A model generated the notes under the pieces. It was not told the origin of the DNA. It worked only from the letters and a program-made list of their open reading frames with translations, and ran no database searches. 12,944 bases of DNA from CAZXTR01 sp964643615 (GTDB lineage Bacteria; Pseudomonadota; Alphaproteobacteria; CAAHEQ01; UBA3637), in contig CAZXTR010000025.1 of the NCBI GenBank assembly GCA_964643615.1, positions 1 to 12,944 of the forward strand, read 5' to 3'. Within the stretch, counting starts at the first letter, position 1. Every line of letters begins with the position of its first letter. The position numbers and the translations under genes were made by a program. Of the stretch, positions 6,434 to 12,944 are shown piece after piece.

Positions 6434-7178
6434 AATAACAATTGAATACGATGGTACGGAGTTTATTGGCTGGCAAAGACAACGCTCCGGTTTTTCCGTG
6501 CAACAGATTTTAGAGGAAGCTTTGACTAAATTTACACACATTCAAACTGAAGTTTGTGGGGCAGGGCGAACGGATGCGGGCGTTCATGCATATGGGCAAG
6601 TGGCGCACTTTGATTTGCCGGAAGCAATGGATATTTTTGAAATTCAAAGTGCTTTTAACGCTTTAGTGCGTCCTTACGCAATTGGTGTTTTGAAAGTTGA
6701 GGAGGTTTCTTCTGACTTTCATGCCCGTTTTAGTGCGATAGAGCGTTCTTATATTTACAAGATTTTAAATCGTCGACCCCCTGCCATTTTGGATAAAAAT
6801 AGAGTTTGGCACGAAGGTCGCCCATTGGATGAAAAAATGATGCAAAAATCGGCTTTATTGTTGCTGGGGAAACATGATTTTTCAACTTTTAGAGATTCTG
6901 AATGTCAAGCAAAAAGCCCTGTTAAGACTTTGGATGAGCTAACCGTTTCAAGATGTGGGGATTATGTGTTTTTTTCTGTTCGTGCTAAATCCTTTTTGCA
7001 CCATCAAGTGCGTAATATGGTAGGCAGTTTGGTGAATATAGGTTTGGGGAAATGGAGCGTTGACGATTTTAATGATGCATTTCAACAACAAGACAGAACA
7101 AAAGGAGGAATTACCGCTCCCGCATCTGGACTTTATTTTCAATCTGTTAAATATACTCACGCCGAAAAATCATTCTAA
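6420..7178 (+). CDS. truA: tRNA pseudouridine(38-40) synthase TruA
   Basis: TruA converts uridines 38-40 in the anticodon stem-loop of many tRNAs to pseudouridine. The 252-residue protein opens YKITIEYDGTEFIGWQRQ, has the catalytic D52 in GAGRTDAGVHA, and later shows FLHHQVRNMVG, a strongly conserved TruA segment. The ATG lies inside the last codons of fmt (14-base overlap), with GGGAG shortly upstream, so the gene is translated from the same mRNA. It converges on lepA with only two bases between the stops and no visible terminator. Confidence 0.97.
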   Translation: MQRYKITIEYDGTEFIGWQRQRSGFSVQQILEEALTKFTHIQTEVCGAGRTDAGVHAYGQVAHFDLPEAMDIFEIQSAFNALVRPYAIGVLKVEEVSSDFHARFSAIERSYIYKILNRRPPAILDKNRVWHEGRPLDEKMMQKSALLLLGKHDFSTFRDSECQAKSPVKTLDELTVSRCGDYVFFSVRAKSFLHHQVRNMVGSLVNIGLGKWSVDDFNDAFQQQDRTKGGITAPASGLYFQSVKYTHAEKSF

Positions 7179-7180
7179 AA

Positions 7181-8983
7181 TTATTCATCTCCAATGCGTA
7201 AGGCTTCAATAAAGGCAGATTGTGGTATCTCTACCTTACCAAATTGACGCATTTTCTTTTTTCCTTCTTTTTGATTTTCAAGTAGTTTGCGTTTTCGGGT
7301 GATATCTCCTCCGTAGCATTTTGCCGTTACGTCTTTCCGGTACCCTGAAATATCTTCGCGAGCTATAATTTTTCCGCCGACAGCGGCCTGAATAGGAATT
7401 TTAAACTGATGTCTTGGTATTAACGTTTTTAACCGCTCGCAAATTTGGCGACCGCGACGTTCGATTTGTGTGCGGTGTGCAAGGAATGAAAGAGCGTCTA
7501 CATTTTCTCCGTTGACAAGGATTGTCACTTTTGCCAAATCACTTGCTTGATAACCTATCAATTCATAATCAAAGCTTGCATATCCACGTGATAAAGACTT
7601 TAGTCGGTCGTAAAAGTCAAATACGATTTCATTAAGTGGTAATTGATATATGGCCATCGCACGATTTCCGACGTACGTGAGCGTTTCTTGTATGCCTCTA
7701 CGTTCGTTGCAAAGCTGTAGCAAAGAACCTAAATATTCATCAGGAGTCATAATGGTTGCTTTGACCCATGGTTCTTCAATCAACTCAATAGATGTGATAT
7801 CTGGCATATCAGCGGGATTGTGTAAATCTAATATTTCCCCATTTGTTAGATGCACTTTATATACAACGCTAGGTGCCGTTGTAATTAAATCTAGGTTGAA
7901 TTCTCTTTCTAGCCGTTCTTCAATAATTTCCATGTGCAATAGGCCCAAAAAACCGCAGCGAAACCCTTGACCTAAGGCCATTGACTTTTCTGGTAAGAAC
8001 TGAAAGCTTGCATCGTTGAGTTGTAGTTTTCCTAAAGAATCTCGTAATGTTTCGTAATCGTTACTGTCTAAAGGGAAAAACGAACAAAAGACAACGGGAA
8101 TAGATGGTTTAAATCCTACGAGAGGCTGTGCTGTTTGGTGTTTTTCGTCTGTAATTGTATCTCCAATTTTTGTATCTCCAATGCTTTTGATGCTTGCTGT
8201 AATAAATCCAAGTTCTCCAGGATATAAAGAAGAAACGTCTGTCATCTTTGGTGAAAAAATCCCAATTTTTTCAACCAGATGAACGGTGCCGGCTGATATC
8301 ATGCGAATTTGTTGACCTTTTTTCAAAATACCATCTTTAATACGGACCAAAATGACAATCCCTAGGTAAGCGTCATACCAACTATCAACTAACAAAGCTT
8401 TTAAGGGGGCTTTTTCATCACCCGATGGGGCGGGAAGCCTTTTGATCAGAGCTTCTAAAACTTCGTGAATTCCTAATCCTGTTTTTGCAGATATTTCCAA
8501 TGCATTCGAAGTGTCAATTCCTATAACGTCTTCAATTTGTTTTTTGACGCGTTCAGGGTCTGCAGCCGGTAAGTCTATTTTATTCAAAACAGGGACTATT
8601 TCATGGTTAGCTTCTATCGCTTTATATACGTTTGCTAGGGTTTGGGCTTCAACGCCTTGGCTTGCATCAACGACCAATAAGGAACCTTCACAGGCACATA
8701 GAGAACGACTGACTTCATAAGCAAAGTCAACGTGTCCCGGCGTGTCTATCAAGTTTAAATGATATGTTTCGCCGTTGTCCGCTTTATATGTCAATCGGAC
8801 TGTTTGAGCCTTGATTGTGATTCCACGTTCGCGTTCGATGTCCATATTGTCCAATAATTGATCCTTCATTTCACGTTTTGTAATGAGCCCCGTTGATTCG
8901 ATTAGTCGATCAGCAAGAGTCGATTTTCCGTGGTCAATGTGGGCAATAATAGCAAAATTTCTTATTTTTGTAATATCGTGCAT
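7181..8983 (-). CDS. lepA: Translation elongation factor 4 (LepA), back-translocating GTPase
   Basis: LepA is a ribosome-associated GTPase related to EF-G that acts on stalled or poorly positioned ribosomes. The 600-residue length is standard. G motifs are intact: G1 AHIDHGKS (14-21), the switch region ERERGITIKAQ (50-60), G3 DTPGH (80-84), G4 NKID (134-137) and G5 SAK. The family-specific C-terminal domain is clear (GYRKDVTAKCYGGDITRKRK, then QFGKVEIPQ). The start has AAGGA a little upstream (AAGGAAAATCTCC then ATG) and a good sigma-70 promoter ahead of it. It appears monocistronic here, without the lepB signal peptidase gene that follows it in some bacteria. Confidence 0.98.
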   Translation of the reverse strand: MHDITKIRNFAIIAHIDHGKSTLADRLIESTGLITKREMKDQLLDNMDIERERGITIKAQTVRLTYKADNGETYHLNLIDTPGHVDFAYEVSRSLCACEGSLLVVDASQGVEAQTLANVYKAIEANHEIVPVLNKIDLPAADPERVKKQIEDVIGIDTSNALEISAKTGLGIHEVLEALIKRLPAPSGDEKAPLKALLVDSWYDAYLGIVILVRIKDGILKKGQQIRMISAGTVHLVEKIGIFSPKMTDVSSLYPGELGFITASIKSIGDTKIGDTITDEKHQTAQPLVGFKPSIPVVFCSFFPLDSNDYETLRDSLGKLQLNDASFQFLPEKSMALGQGFRCGFLGLLHMEIIEERLEREFNLDLITTAPSVVYKVHLTNGEILDLHNPADMPDITSIELIEEPWVKATIMTPDEYLGSLLQLCNERRGIQETLTYVGNRAMAIYQLPLNEIVFDFYDRLKSLSRGYASFDYELIGYQASDLAKVTILVNGENVDALSFLAHRTQIERRGRQICERLKTLIPRHQFKIPIQAAVGGKIIAREDISGYRKDVTAKCYGGDITRKRKLLENQKEGKKKMRQFGKVEIPQSAFIEALRIGDE

Positions 8984-9012
8984 GGAGATTTTCCTTTTTT
9001 ATTTGTTCGGAC

Positions 9013-9041
9013 ATTATACAGATGAGTTTGCAAAAAATCAA
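9013..9041 (-). promoter_or_regulatory. lepA promoter
   Basis: Minus strand: TTGATT -35 (9036-9041), a 17-base spacer, then a perfect TATAAT -10 (9013-9018). The expected transcription start near 9006 gives a leader of about 20 bases to the lepA ATG. This is the clearest sigma-70 promoter in the window. Confidence 0.7.
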
Positions 9042-9081
9042 GCGTTGGATAAAATCTTCTTTCTTTTTAAAAAGAGGATTC

Positions 9082-9087
9082 TATAAT
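9082..9087 (+). promoter_or_regulatory. Possible -10 box for the lipoprotein hydrolase
   Basis: A perfect TATAAT lies 21 bases before the ATG at 9108, but no good -35 box is seen. Transcription starting near 9094 would leave a very short leader that still includes the AAGGAG site at 9097-9102. Confidence 0.4.
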
Positions 9088-9107
9088 GAATTCAAAAAGG
9101 AGTTAAA

Positions 9108-9869
9108 ATGAAAAAAACATTTTTATTGCTTGGTTTATTGTTGACGGCGTGCGCAACCCCTAATCTGTTGAAAAACAGAAATTATGAAGTTGTTCCAGCA
9201 GGCGGGTATGCCCTTGCTACATGGCATAACATTCAAAAATCAACGCAAGGACACCCTTTGAAAGTTTATATAGAAGGAGATGGAAATGCATTTAATAACA
9301 GGGGAATTCCTACGGATAATCCTACACCAAAAGGTCGTTTTATCCAAGAATTATCTGCGGGTGATTCAAACCCAAATGTTGTTTATTTAGGGCGTCCTTG
9401 TCAATGGATCCCTAGTACAAAATGTTCTGTGAAAGATTGGACGACGGGTCGATTTTCAAAAGAAATATTGAATGCAATGGATGACGTCGTTATTCGTTTA
9501 ATGAAAAAAGCGAAGACGGATAGGGTGATTTTAATCGGCTTTTCTGGAGGGGCTCAAATCGCTGAAGTTATTGCTGTTCGACATCCAGAAAAAATCAAAA
9601 AATTAATTACTGTTGCTGGAGTCTTGGATTATAAAACGTGGGCTGAATATTTGCATGATAAAGAGTTAATTCATTCCATGAATTTATCTGGATATCTTTC
9701 TAAATTAAAAGGAATAAATCAAGTTCATTATGTTGGAACAAAAGATCCTGTCGTCCCATTAGAATTGATGTATCAATGGGTTGATGAATCGTTGATTGTG
9801 CCCGTGAAAGGTGCAAAACATACAAGTGGATATGAAGATATTTATCCTTTGATTTGGAATGAAAAATAG
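9108..9869 (+). CDS. Lipoprotein with alpha/beta-hydrolase fold
   Basis: A 253-residue exported protein. The N terminus is a lipoprotein signal with the lipobox LLTAC, so C15 should be the lipidated residue; alanine at +2 would favour sorting to the outer membrane. The mature domain has hydrolase features: YIEGDGNAF (54-62) as the oxyanion region, nucleophile S146 in GFSGGA, acid D213 in GTKDPVVP, and H238 in GAKHTSGYED. C98 and C106 could form a disulfide. AAGGAG lies five bases before the ATG. Comparable alpha/beta-hydrolase lipoproteins exist in alphaproteobacteria, but I know of no defined substrate; esterase or lipase activity is an inference from the triad. It diverges from lepA and converges on the PLD-like gene, 13 bases apart. 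Confidence 0.85.
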   Translation: MKKTFLLLGLLLTACATPNLLKNRNYEVVPAGGYALATWHNIQKSTQGHPLKVYIEGDGNAFNNRGIPTDNPTPKGRFIQELSAGDSNPNVVYLGRPCQWIPSTKCSVKDWTTGRFSKEILNAMDDVVIRLMKKAKTDRVILIGFSGGAQIAEVIAVRHPEKIKKLITVAGVLDYKTWAEYLHDKELIHSMNLSGYLSKLKGINQVHYVGTKDPVVPLELMYQWVDESLIVPVKGAKHTSGYEDIYPLIWNEK

Positions 9870-9882
9870 TGATTTATGGACG

Positions 9883-10404
9883 TCATTGTTCAAAAAATAT
9901 TTTCGATTGTTGTGCATCGTACGAATTCCAAAGCTTTTCGAAGTGTGTATGATACGTGTTGATTATCTTTTTATTGCGCGTTATGACAAGGCAGTTTTCA
10001 GAGTTTACTTCTGTAGCTGATAATGTCCAGTTATAGGAGCCTGTCACCATTTTTTCTTGGTCAAAAATAGCAAATTTGTTGTGTTCAATATTGTATTTGG
10101 TGTTGATTTTTATAGGAATTCCTTTTTTATAAAGCCGTGAAGTAGAAGAATATTTTTGCTGTGCTTGTTCTTTGTCGGTAACTATACGAATGTGTACCCC
10201 TCGCCAATACGCATTTTCAATAGCATGTGTTAAAATGGGATTGGAAATGCTGTAAATTGCTATATCAAGTTTATGTTTTGTCCCGTTTATTAAAGCTACG
10301 ATTTGATTTTCGCAATCTGTTGATGGGGAAAAATACGCTTCAATTTTAGCGTAAGAATGAATTGAAAAAGAACAAAATAAAATCAAAAATAACAATCGTT
10401 TCAT
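9883..10404 (-). CDS. Exported phospholipase D-like nuclease (single HKD motif)
   Basis: This 173-residue protein belongs to the small PLD-like group (PLDc_2, Nuc-like) that works as a dimer with one HKD motif per chain. The motif is complete: H108, K110 and D115 in HNKFAIFD, followed by GSYNW (122-126) and SENCLVI (135-141). Residues 1-19 from the chosen start are a signal peptide (MKRLLFLILF, small residues, likely cleavage after SYA), so the enzyme acts in the periplasm or outside. The frame is open to an ATG at 10452, but the internal ATG at 10404 has AGGGG eight bases upstream and begins the signal peptide exactly, so I chose it. Relatives include plasmid Nuc endonuclease and PLD-like proteins of Rickettsiales. 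DNA cleavage is more likely than lipid cleavage at this size, but either is possible. It ends in TGA. Confidence 0.87.
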   Translation of the reverse strand: MKRLLFLILFCSFSIHSYAKIEAYFSPSTDCENQIVALINGTKHKLDIAIYSISNPILTHAIENAYWRGVHIRIVTDKEQAQQKYSSTSRLYKKGIPIKINTKYNIEHNKFAIFDQEKMVTGSYNWTLSATEVNSENCLVITRNKKIINTYHTHFEKLWNSYDAQQSKIFFEQ

Positions 10405-10412
10405 AGATGAAT

Positions 10413-10417
10413 CCCCT
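10413..10417 (-). promoter_or_regulatory. Ribosome site deciding the PLD-like start
   Basis: Minus-strand AGGGG, eight bases before the ATG at 10402-10404. It supports starting at the signal peptide rather than at the ATG 48 bases further upstream. Confidence 0.55.
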
Positions 10418-10446
10418 AAGAACAAACAAAGAACATTTTTACAGTT

Positions 10447-10470
10447 TTGCATGCTTTAAAAAAAATGCAA
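10447..10470. repeat. Short inverted repeat in the divergent intergenic region
   Basis: TTGCAT (10447-10452) and ATGCAA (10465-10470) form a perfect six-base inverted repeat around a 12-base A-rich centre, and the left half extends into GCATGC. It sits between the divergent PLD-like and dCMP deaminase genes. It could be an operator or chance in AT-rich DNA; the loop is too A-rich and the stem too weak for a convincing terminator. Confidence 0.3.
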
Positions 10471-10502
10471 CCTTTTTTCTTTTTATTCATAAAAAAAAAT
10501 AG

Positions 10503-10508
10503 TATCAT
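10503..10508 (+). promoter_or_regulatory. Possible -10 box for the dCMP deaminase-ELM1 pair
   Basis: TATCAT (5 of 6 to consensus) lies 31 bases before the ATG. The sequence 17 bases upstream is T-rich with only a weak -35 match. Confidence 0.35.
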
Positions 10509-10538
10509 GTTAGCGGTTGAAACCAAAGGAGAAGAAAA

Positions 10539-11042
10539 ATGTCAGAATATCAGCGTCCCTCCTGGGACGAATATTTTTTAGAAGTGATGCACGCTTTGGC
10601 TAAACGAGGGACTTGTAATCGCGGACGTAATGCTTGTGTGATTGTGAAAGATCATCAAATTTTAGTAACAGGATATGTCGGCGCGCCTTCAGGACTTCCT
10701 CACTGTGATGAGGTGGGTCACTTAATGCGTGCGACTATTCACGAAGATGGTTCACGTACGAATCATTGTGTAAGAACTCTTCATGCGGAACAAAATGCGG
10801 TTTGTCAAGCAGCAAGGCGTGGAGTTTCTATTGAGGGAGCTACGGCATACATTCGTTTTGAATCGTGTTGGACGTGTGCAATGTTGTTTATTTCTTGTGG
10901 CATCAAACGTGTTGTGTGTGAATATAAGTATCATGCTGGAGCGGAAGCAACAAAGTTAATGCAATCTGTTGGGATTCAGGTTGATTTTGTGCACAATGAA
11001 TTGGTGGAATATGATACAATGAGGCCTGGAGAGGAAGATTAA
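10539..11042 (+). CDS. Deoxycytidylate (dCMP) deaminase family protein (ComEB-like)
   Basis: This 167-residue zinc enzyme is of the dCMP/cytidine deaminase fold; dCMP deaminases make dUMP for thymidylate synthesis. The opening RPSWDEYFLEVMHALAKRGTC and the GYVGAPSGLPHCDEVGHL segment (45-62) are characteristic of the dCMP subgroup. The catalytic site is H82-A-E84 in LHAEQNAV, with zinc cysteines C110 and C113 in ESCWTCAM. The usual proline before the first cysteine (PCxxC) is serine here. Further cysteines C26 and C56 may belong to a second zinc site as in related enzymes. AAGGAG lies seven bases before the ATG. Its stop and the next start overlap as TAATG, indicating translational coupling to the ELM1-family gene. 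Substrate choice (dCMP rather than another cytosine compound) is inferred from family resemblance. Confidence 0.9.
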   Translation: MSEYQRPSWDEYFLEVMHALAKRGTCNRGRNACVIVKDHQILVTGYVGAPSGLPHCDEVGHLMRATIHEDGSRTNHCVRTLHAEQNAVCQAARRGVSIEGATAYIRFESCWTCAMLFISCGIKRVVCEYKYHAGAEATKLMQSVGIQVDFVHNELVEYDTMRPGEED

Positions 11043-11992
11043 TGTCTGTAATTTGGGTGTTATCTGATGGACGTGCAGGAAATGTTAACCAAATTTTGGG
11101 AGTAGCAGAGCAATTGAGTGTACCTTTTGAAGTTAAAAAGGTAGTGTATACATCTTTGATTCGAATGCCTAATTTTTTAAGAGGGGTTTCGACTATTGGT
11201 ATTAATAGTGAAACGCTTCATTCTTTGACCGAACCTTATCCTAATCTTGTTATTGGGGCAGGTCGTCGTGTTTTCCCTTTGGCTCGATTTATTAAGAAAA
11301 AATCAAAAGGATATACAAAAATTGTTCAAATTATGAACCCTGGAGCTTCAGGTTTTGATGATGCTGATTTAGTCATTTTACCGATGCATGATAATTATAG
11401 AGGCAAGAAAAATAATGTTCTTCAAGTGATTGGAGCGCCACATCGTGTGACAACAAAAAGGTTGGCAGAAGAAAAACAAAAATGGCAATCCATTTTTGGG
11501 GAATATTCCGCTCCACGTGTTTCAGTGATTGTGGGCGGTGCAACAAAGGATTTTCCATTTACGGTTAATATGGCGCATAATTTGGTGCAGGGTATTATGA
11601 ATTTAAACCCCACTTCAATTTTATTGACAACTTCGCGACGTACTCCTCTAGAGGTTATTCGTGTTTTGCAAAGTTGCTTGCCTAAAAAAGAAACGTACTT
11701 TTATAAATACGGAGATGAGGGCGAAAATCCTTACTATGGTTTATTAGCTTGTGGTGATAAAATCGTGGTGACAGGAGATTCCATTTCTATGTGTTCTGAA
11801 GCTTGCGCATCTGGAGTTCCGGTATTTATTTTTGCACCAGAAGGAACAATGGGAGTCAAGCACCGGCGTTTTCATGAGCAGCTGTATAAAAGAGGATATG
11901 CAACGCCTTTGGGTTCAGGTCAGGTTGCTTTTGGCGGGGCTTTAAATGTAGCTCAAGAAGTTGCATGTAAAGTCATGTCTCTTTTGTCATAA
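11042..11992 (+). CDS. ELM1-family (DUF1022) GT-B-like protein
   Basis: This 316-residue protein belongs to the ELM1/DUF1022 family, named for a plant mitochondrial-fission factor but widespread in Alphaproteobacteria, where the role is unsettled. Recognisable segments are LSDGRAGNVNQ (7-17), NLVIGAGRR (68-76), QIMNPG (96-101), VIVGGATKDF (162-171), LLTTSRRTP (194-202) and VVTGDSISMCSEACASGVPV (242-261). The last resembles the donor-binding end of GT-B glycosyltransferases, which fits the predicted two-domain fold. No signal peptide or clear membrane segment is seen. Its ATG overlaps the dCMP deaminase stop by one base. It converges on the DUF502 gene 20 bases later. Family membership is secure; glycosyltransferase activity and any role in envelope or division are inferences. 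Confidence 0.9.
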   Translation: MSVIWVLSDGRAGNVNQILGVAEQLSVPFEVKKVVYTSLIRMPNFLRGVSTIGINSETLHSLTEPYPNLVIGAGRRVFPLARFIKKKSKGYTKIVQIMNPGASGFDDADLVILPMHDNYRGKKNNVLQVIGAPHRVTTKRLAEEKQKWQSIFGEYSAPRVSVIVGGATKDFPFTVNMAHNLVQGIMNLNPTSILLTTSRRTPLEVIRVLQSCLPKKETYFYKYGDEGENPYYGLLACGDKIVVTGDSISMCSEACASGVPVFIFAPEGTMGVKHRRFHEQLYKRGYATPLGSGQVAFGGALNVAQEVACKVMSLLS

Positions 11993-12012
11993 AAGCATTG
12001 TTATATTAGTGG

Positions 12013-12732
12013 CTAAGATGTGGTATCTTCTACCTTTGATGTGATATTTTTTAATTCATCTTTCGCGGTTGCAATTGCTTTATCCATAATGGCTTGTTGC
12101 TTCTGGGGAGAATCGGGCGTGATGATTCCTGTGGATATAATGATTTTCCAAGCGTCATCAACACGTATTTTTAAATGAATAATATCTTTTTTAGGGACAA
12201 AAATTAAAAAACCAGAGGTAGGATTTGGTGTCGTTGGAACATAAATACTTACCAATTCTCTACTTTTGACTTCTTTTTGAATTCCAGAATATACTTCCCC
12301 TGTAATAAAAGCAATGGTCCAAAGTCCTTCACGTGGATATTGTACTAATACGGCTTCGCGGAAAGCTTTTGCTTTTTCACTTCCCATGACGGTTTCCATG
12401 ACTTTTCTTATAGCGCTATAAATCCCTGAAACAATTGGTAATTTCCCAATCATCTTATTCATTAATTTTAAAAAGAAGTTTCCAACGAAACCAGAAGACA
12501 TCCATCCAATTAAAATGAGCGCGATGAGCAATACAACAAGACCCAAACCTGGAATGCCATAAGGAAAATATGTTTCTGGATTGTATTTTTCTGGAAGAAA
12601 TCCTGTAATTTTATTGTCGATAAAGTTTACCAACTTGACCGCAAGATAAATTGTGATGGCCAAAGGGGCAGAAACCAAAATTCCTGTTAAAAAATAACTT
12701 TTTAGCTTGTTTGTTTTATATTCTTGGGGCAT
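12013..12732 (-). CDS. DUF502 family inner-membrane protein
   Basis: A 239-residue membrane protein of the DUF502 family, common in Alphaproteobacteria and also found in plants. From the chosen start, two transmembrane segments lie near residues 14-38 (YFLTGILVSAPLAITIYLA) and 60-86 (GIPGLGLVVLLIALILIG). A soluble C-terminal domain follows, with the family signatures LPIVSGIYSAIRKV, QYPREGLWTIAFITG and PTTPNPTSGFLIFVP. The frame is open to an ATG at 12762, but only the ATG at 12732 has a good site (GGAG six bases upstream), so I chose it; starts at 12744 and 12762 would add 4 or 10 residues. The biochemical function is unknown; envelope or transport roles are guesses. No terminator is visible between it and the ELM1-family gene. 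Confidence 0.9.
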   Translation of the reverse strand: MPQEYKTNKLKSYFLTGILVSAPLAITIYLAVKLVNFIDNKITGFLPEKYNPETYFPYGIPGLGLVVLLIALILIGWMSSGFVGNFFLKLMNKMIGKLPIVSGIYSAIRKVMETVMGSEKAKAFREAVLVQYPREGLWTIAFITGEVYSGIQKEVKSRELVSIYVPTTPNPTSGFLIFVPKKDIIHLKIRVDDAWKIIISTGIITPDSPQKQQAIMDKAIATAKDELKNITSKVEDTTS

Positions 12733-12736
12733 TGTT

Positions 12737-12742
12737 TTCTCC
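12737..12742 (-). promoter_or_regulatory. Ribosome site deciding the DUF502 start
   Basis: Minus-strand GGAGAA with GGAG six bases before the ATG at 12730-12732. The two upstream in-frame ATGs lack a comparable site. The rest of the gap up to 12897 shows no convincing sigma-70 promoter or RNA gene. Confidence 0.55.
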
Positions 12743-12897
12743 ATTTTTCTAGACTTTGACATATTTTTGTTTAAATGTAAAGTTGTGTCATTAGAAAAGT
12801 TTTTTAGATTGGTGTTTTAATGGCTTTTTCATAAAATTCTTGCCAATTCCTTTTTTTGTTGTTAAAAGAAAAACATTATTTTAAAGGAGTGTTGGTG

Positions 12898-12944
12898 ATG
12901 ATATATCTTGTTTCTGTCGTTTTGGGTTATTTTTTAGGCTCTAT
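12898..12944 (+). CDS. plsY: Probable glycerol-3-phosphate acyltransferase PlsY (5' end only)
   Basis: Only the first 15 codons and part of the sixteenth are inside the window: MIYLVSVVLGYFLGS, then AT. A short hydrophobic helix ending in GY-LGS(I) is how PlsY proteins begin (the family motif continues as GSIPF). PlsY is an inner-membrane enzyme that acylates glycerol-3-phosphate with acyl-phosphate to make lysophosphatidic acid. A strong AAGGAG (12884-12889) lies eight bases before the ATG; an adjacent in-frame GTG at 12895 is less likely. It is divergent from the DUF502 gene. So short a fragment could also belong to another membrane protein. Confidence 0.65.
   Translation, partial: MIYLVSVVLGYFLGS

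Noticed and set aside
9883..9885. TGA possibly recoded as tryptophan
   Set aside because: TGA ends the PLD-like gene at a sensible length and all recognised tryptophans use TGG, so there is no sign of recoding.
10405..10452. A 16-residue N-terminal extension of the PLD-like protein
   Set aside because: It would bury the signal peptide, lacks a ribosome site and overlaps the inverted repeat; the internal ATG fits both site and signal peptide.

Overview
The window looks like a stretch of chromosome from an AT-rich alphaproteobacterium, probably host-associated. The sequence shows low GC, long A/T runs, short intergenic gaps and mostly TAA stops. An ELM1-family (DUF1022) protein, a DUF502 membrane protein and the order def-fmt-truA all fit Alphaproteobacteria. 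An exported single-HKD PLD-like nuclease and several small hydrolases are common in Rickettsiales/Holosporales-type endosymbionts. The order-level placement is inference only. TGA is used as a stop (end of the PLD-like gene) and tryptophan is read from TGG, so the code appears standard.

Layout. At the left edge is tRNA-Pro(UGG) on the minus strand with its own promoter. Upstream of it on the same strand lies a tight run: a secreted protein of unknown function, recG, then a small HNH-type protein. recG is interrupted by a 100-N assembly gap that hides its Walker A region. Next, a plus-strand carboxylesterase converges on a minus-strand pair: a TesA-like SGNH esterase broken by a frameshift, then thpR (RNA 2',3'-cyclic phosphodiesterase). 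Divergent from that pair is the plus-strand cluster def-fmt-truA (protein N-terminal processing, initiator tRNA formylation, tRNA pseudouridylation). It converges on minus-strand lepA (elongation factor 4), which has the best promoter in the window. A plus-strand lipoprotein hydrolase diverges from lepA and converges on an exported PLD-like nuclease. A plus-strand pair follows, a dCMP deaminase overlapping an ELM1-family protein by one base. A minus-strand DUF502 membrane protein comes next, and the window ends in the first codons of a probable plsY.

How the genes relate. Most of the window is translation, tRNA and DNA housekeeping: def, fmt, truA, thpR, lepA, recG, tRNA-Pro. The accessory flavour comes from four hydrolases or nucleases that are exported or act on esters, and from two poorly understood alphaproteobacterial families (ELM1, DUF502). 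Genes are packed tightly. Four convergent junctions have 0-20 bases between stops and no visible terminator hairpin. Three junctions place the Shine-Dalgarno sequence in or across the end of the upstream gene. No stretch over 300 bases lacks a gene. I saw no insertion sequence, CRISPR array or phage module, and no clear new multi-gene system. The points most worth checking are the mis-sized gap in recG, the tesA frameshift, the coupled dCMP deaminase-ELM1 pair and the unrecognised genes flanking recG.
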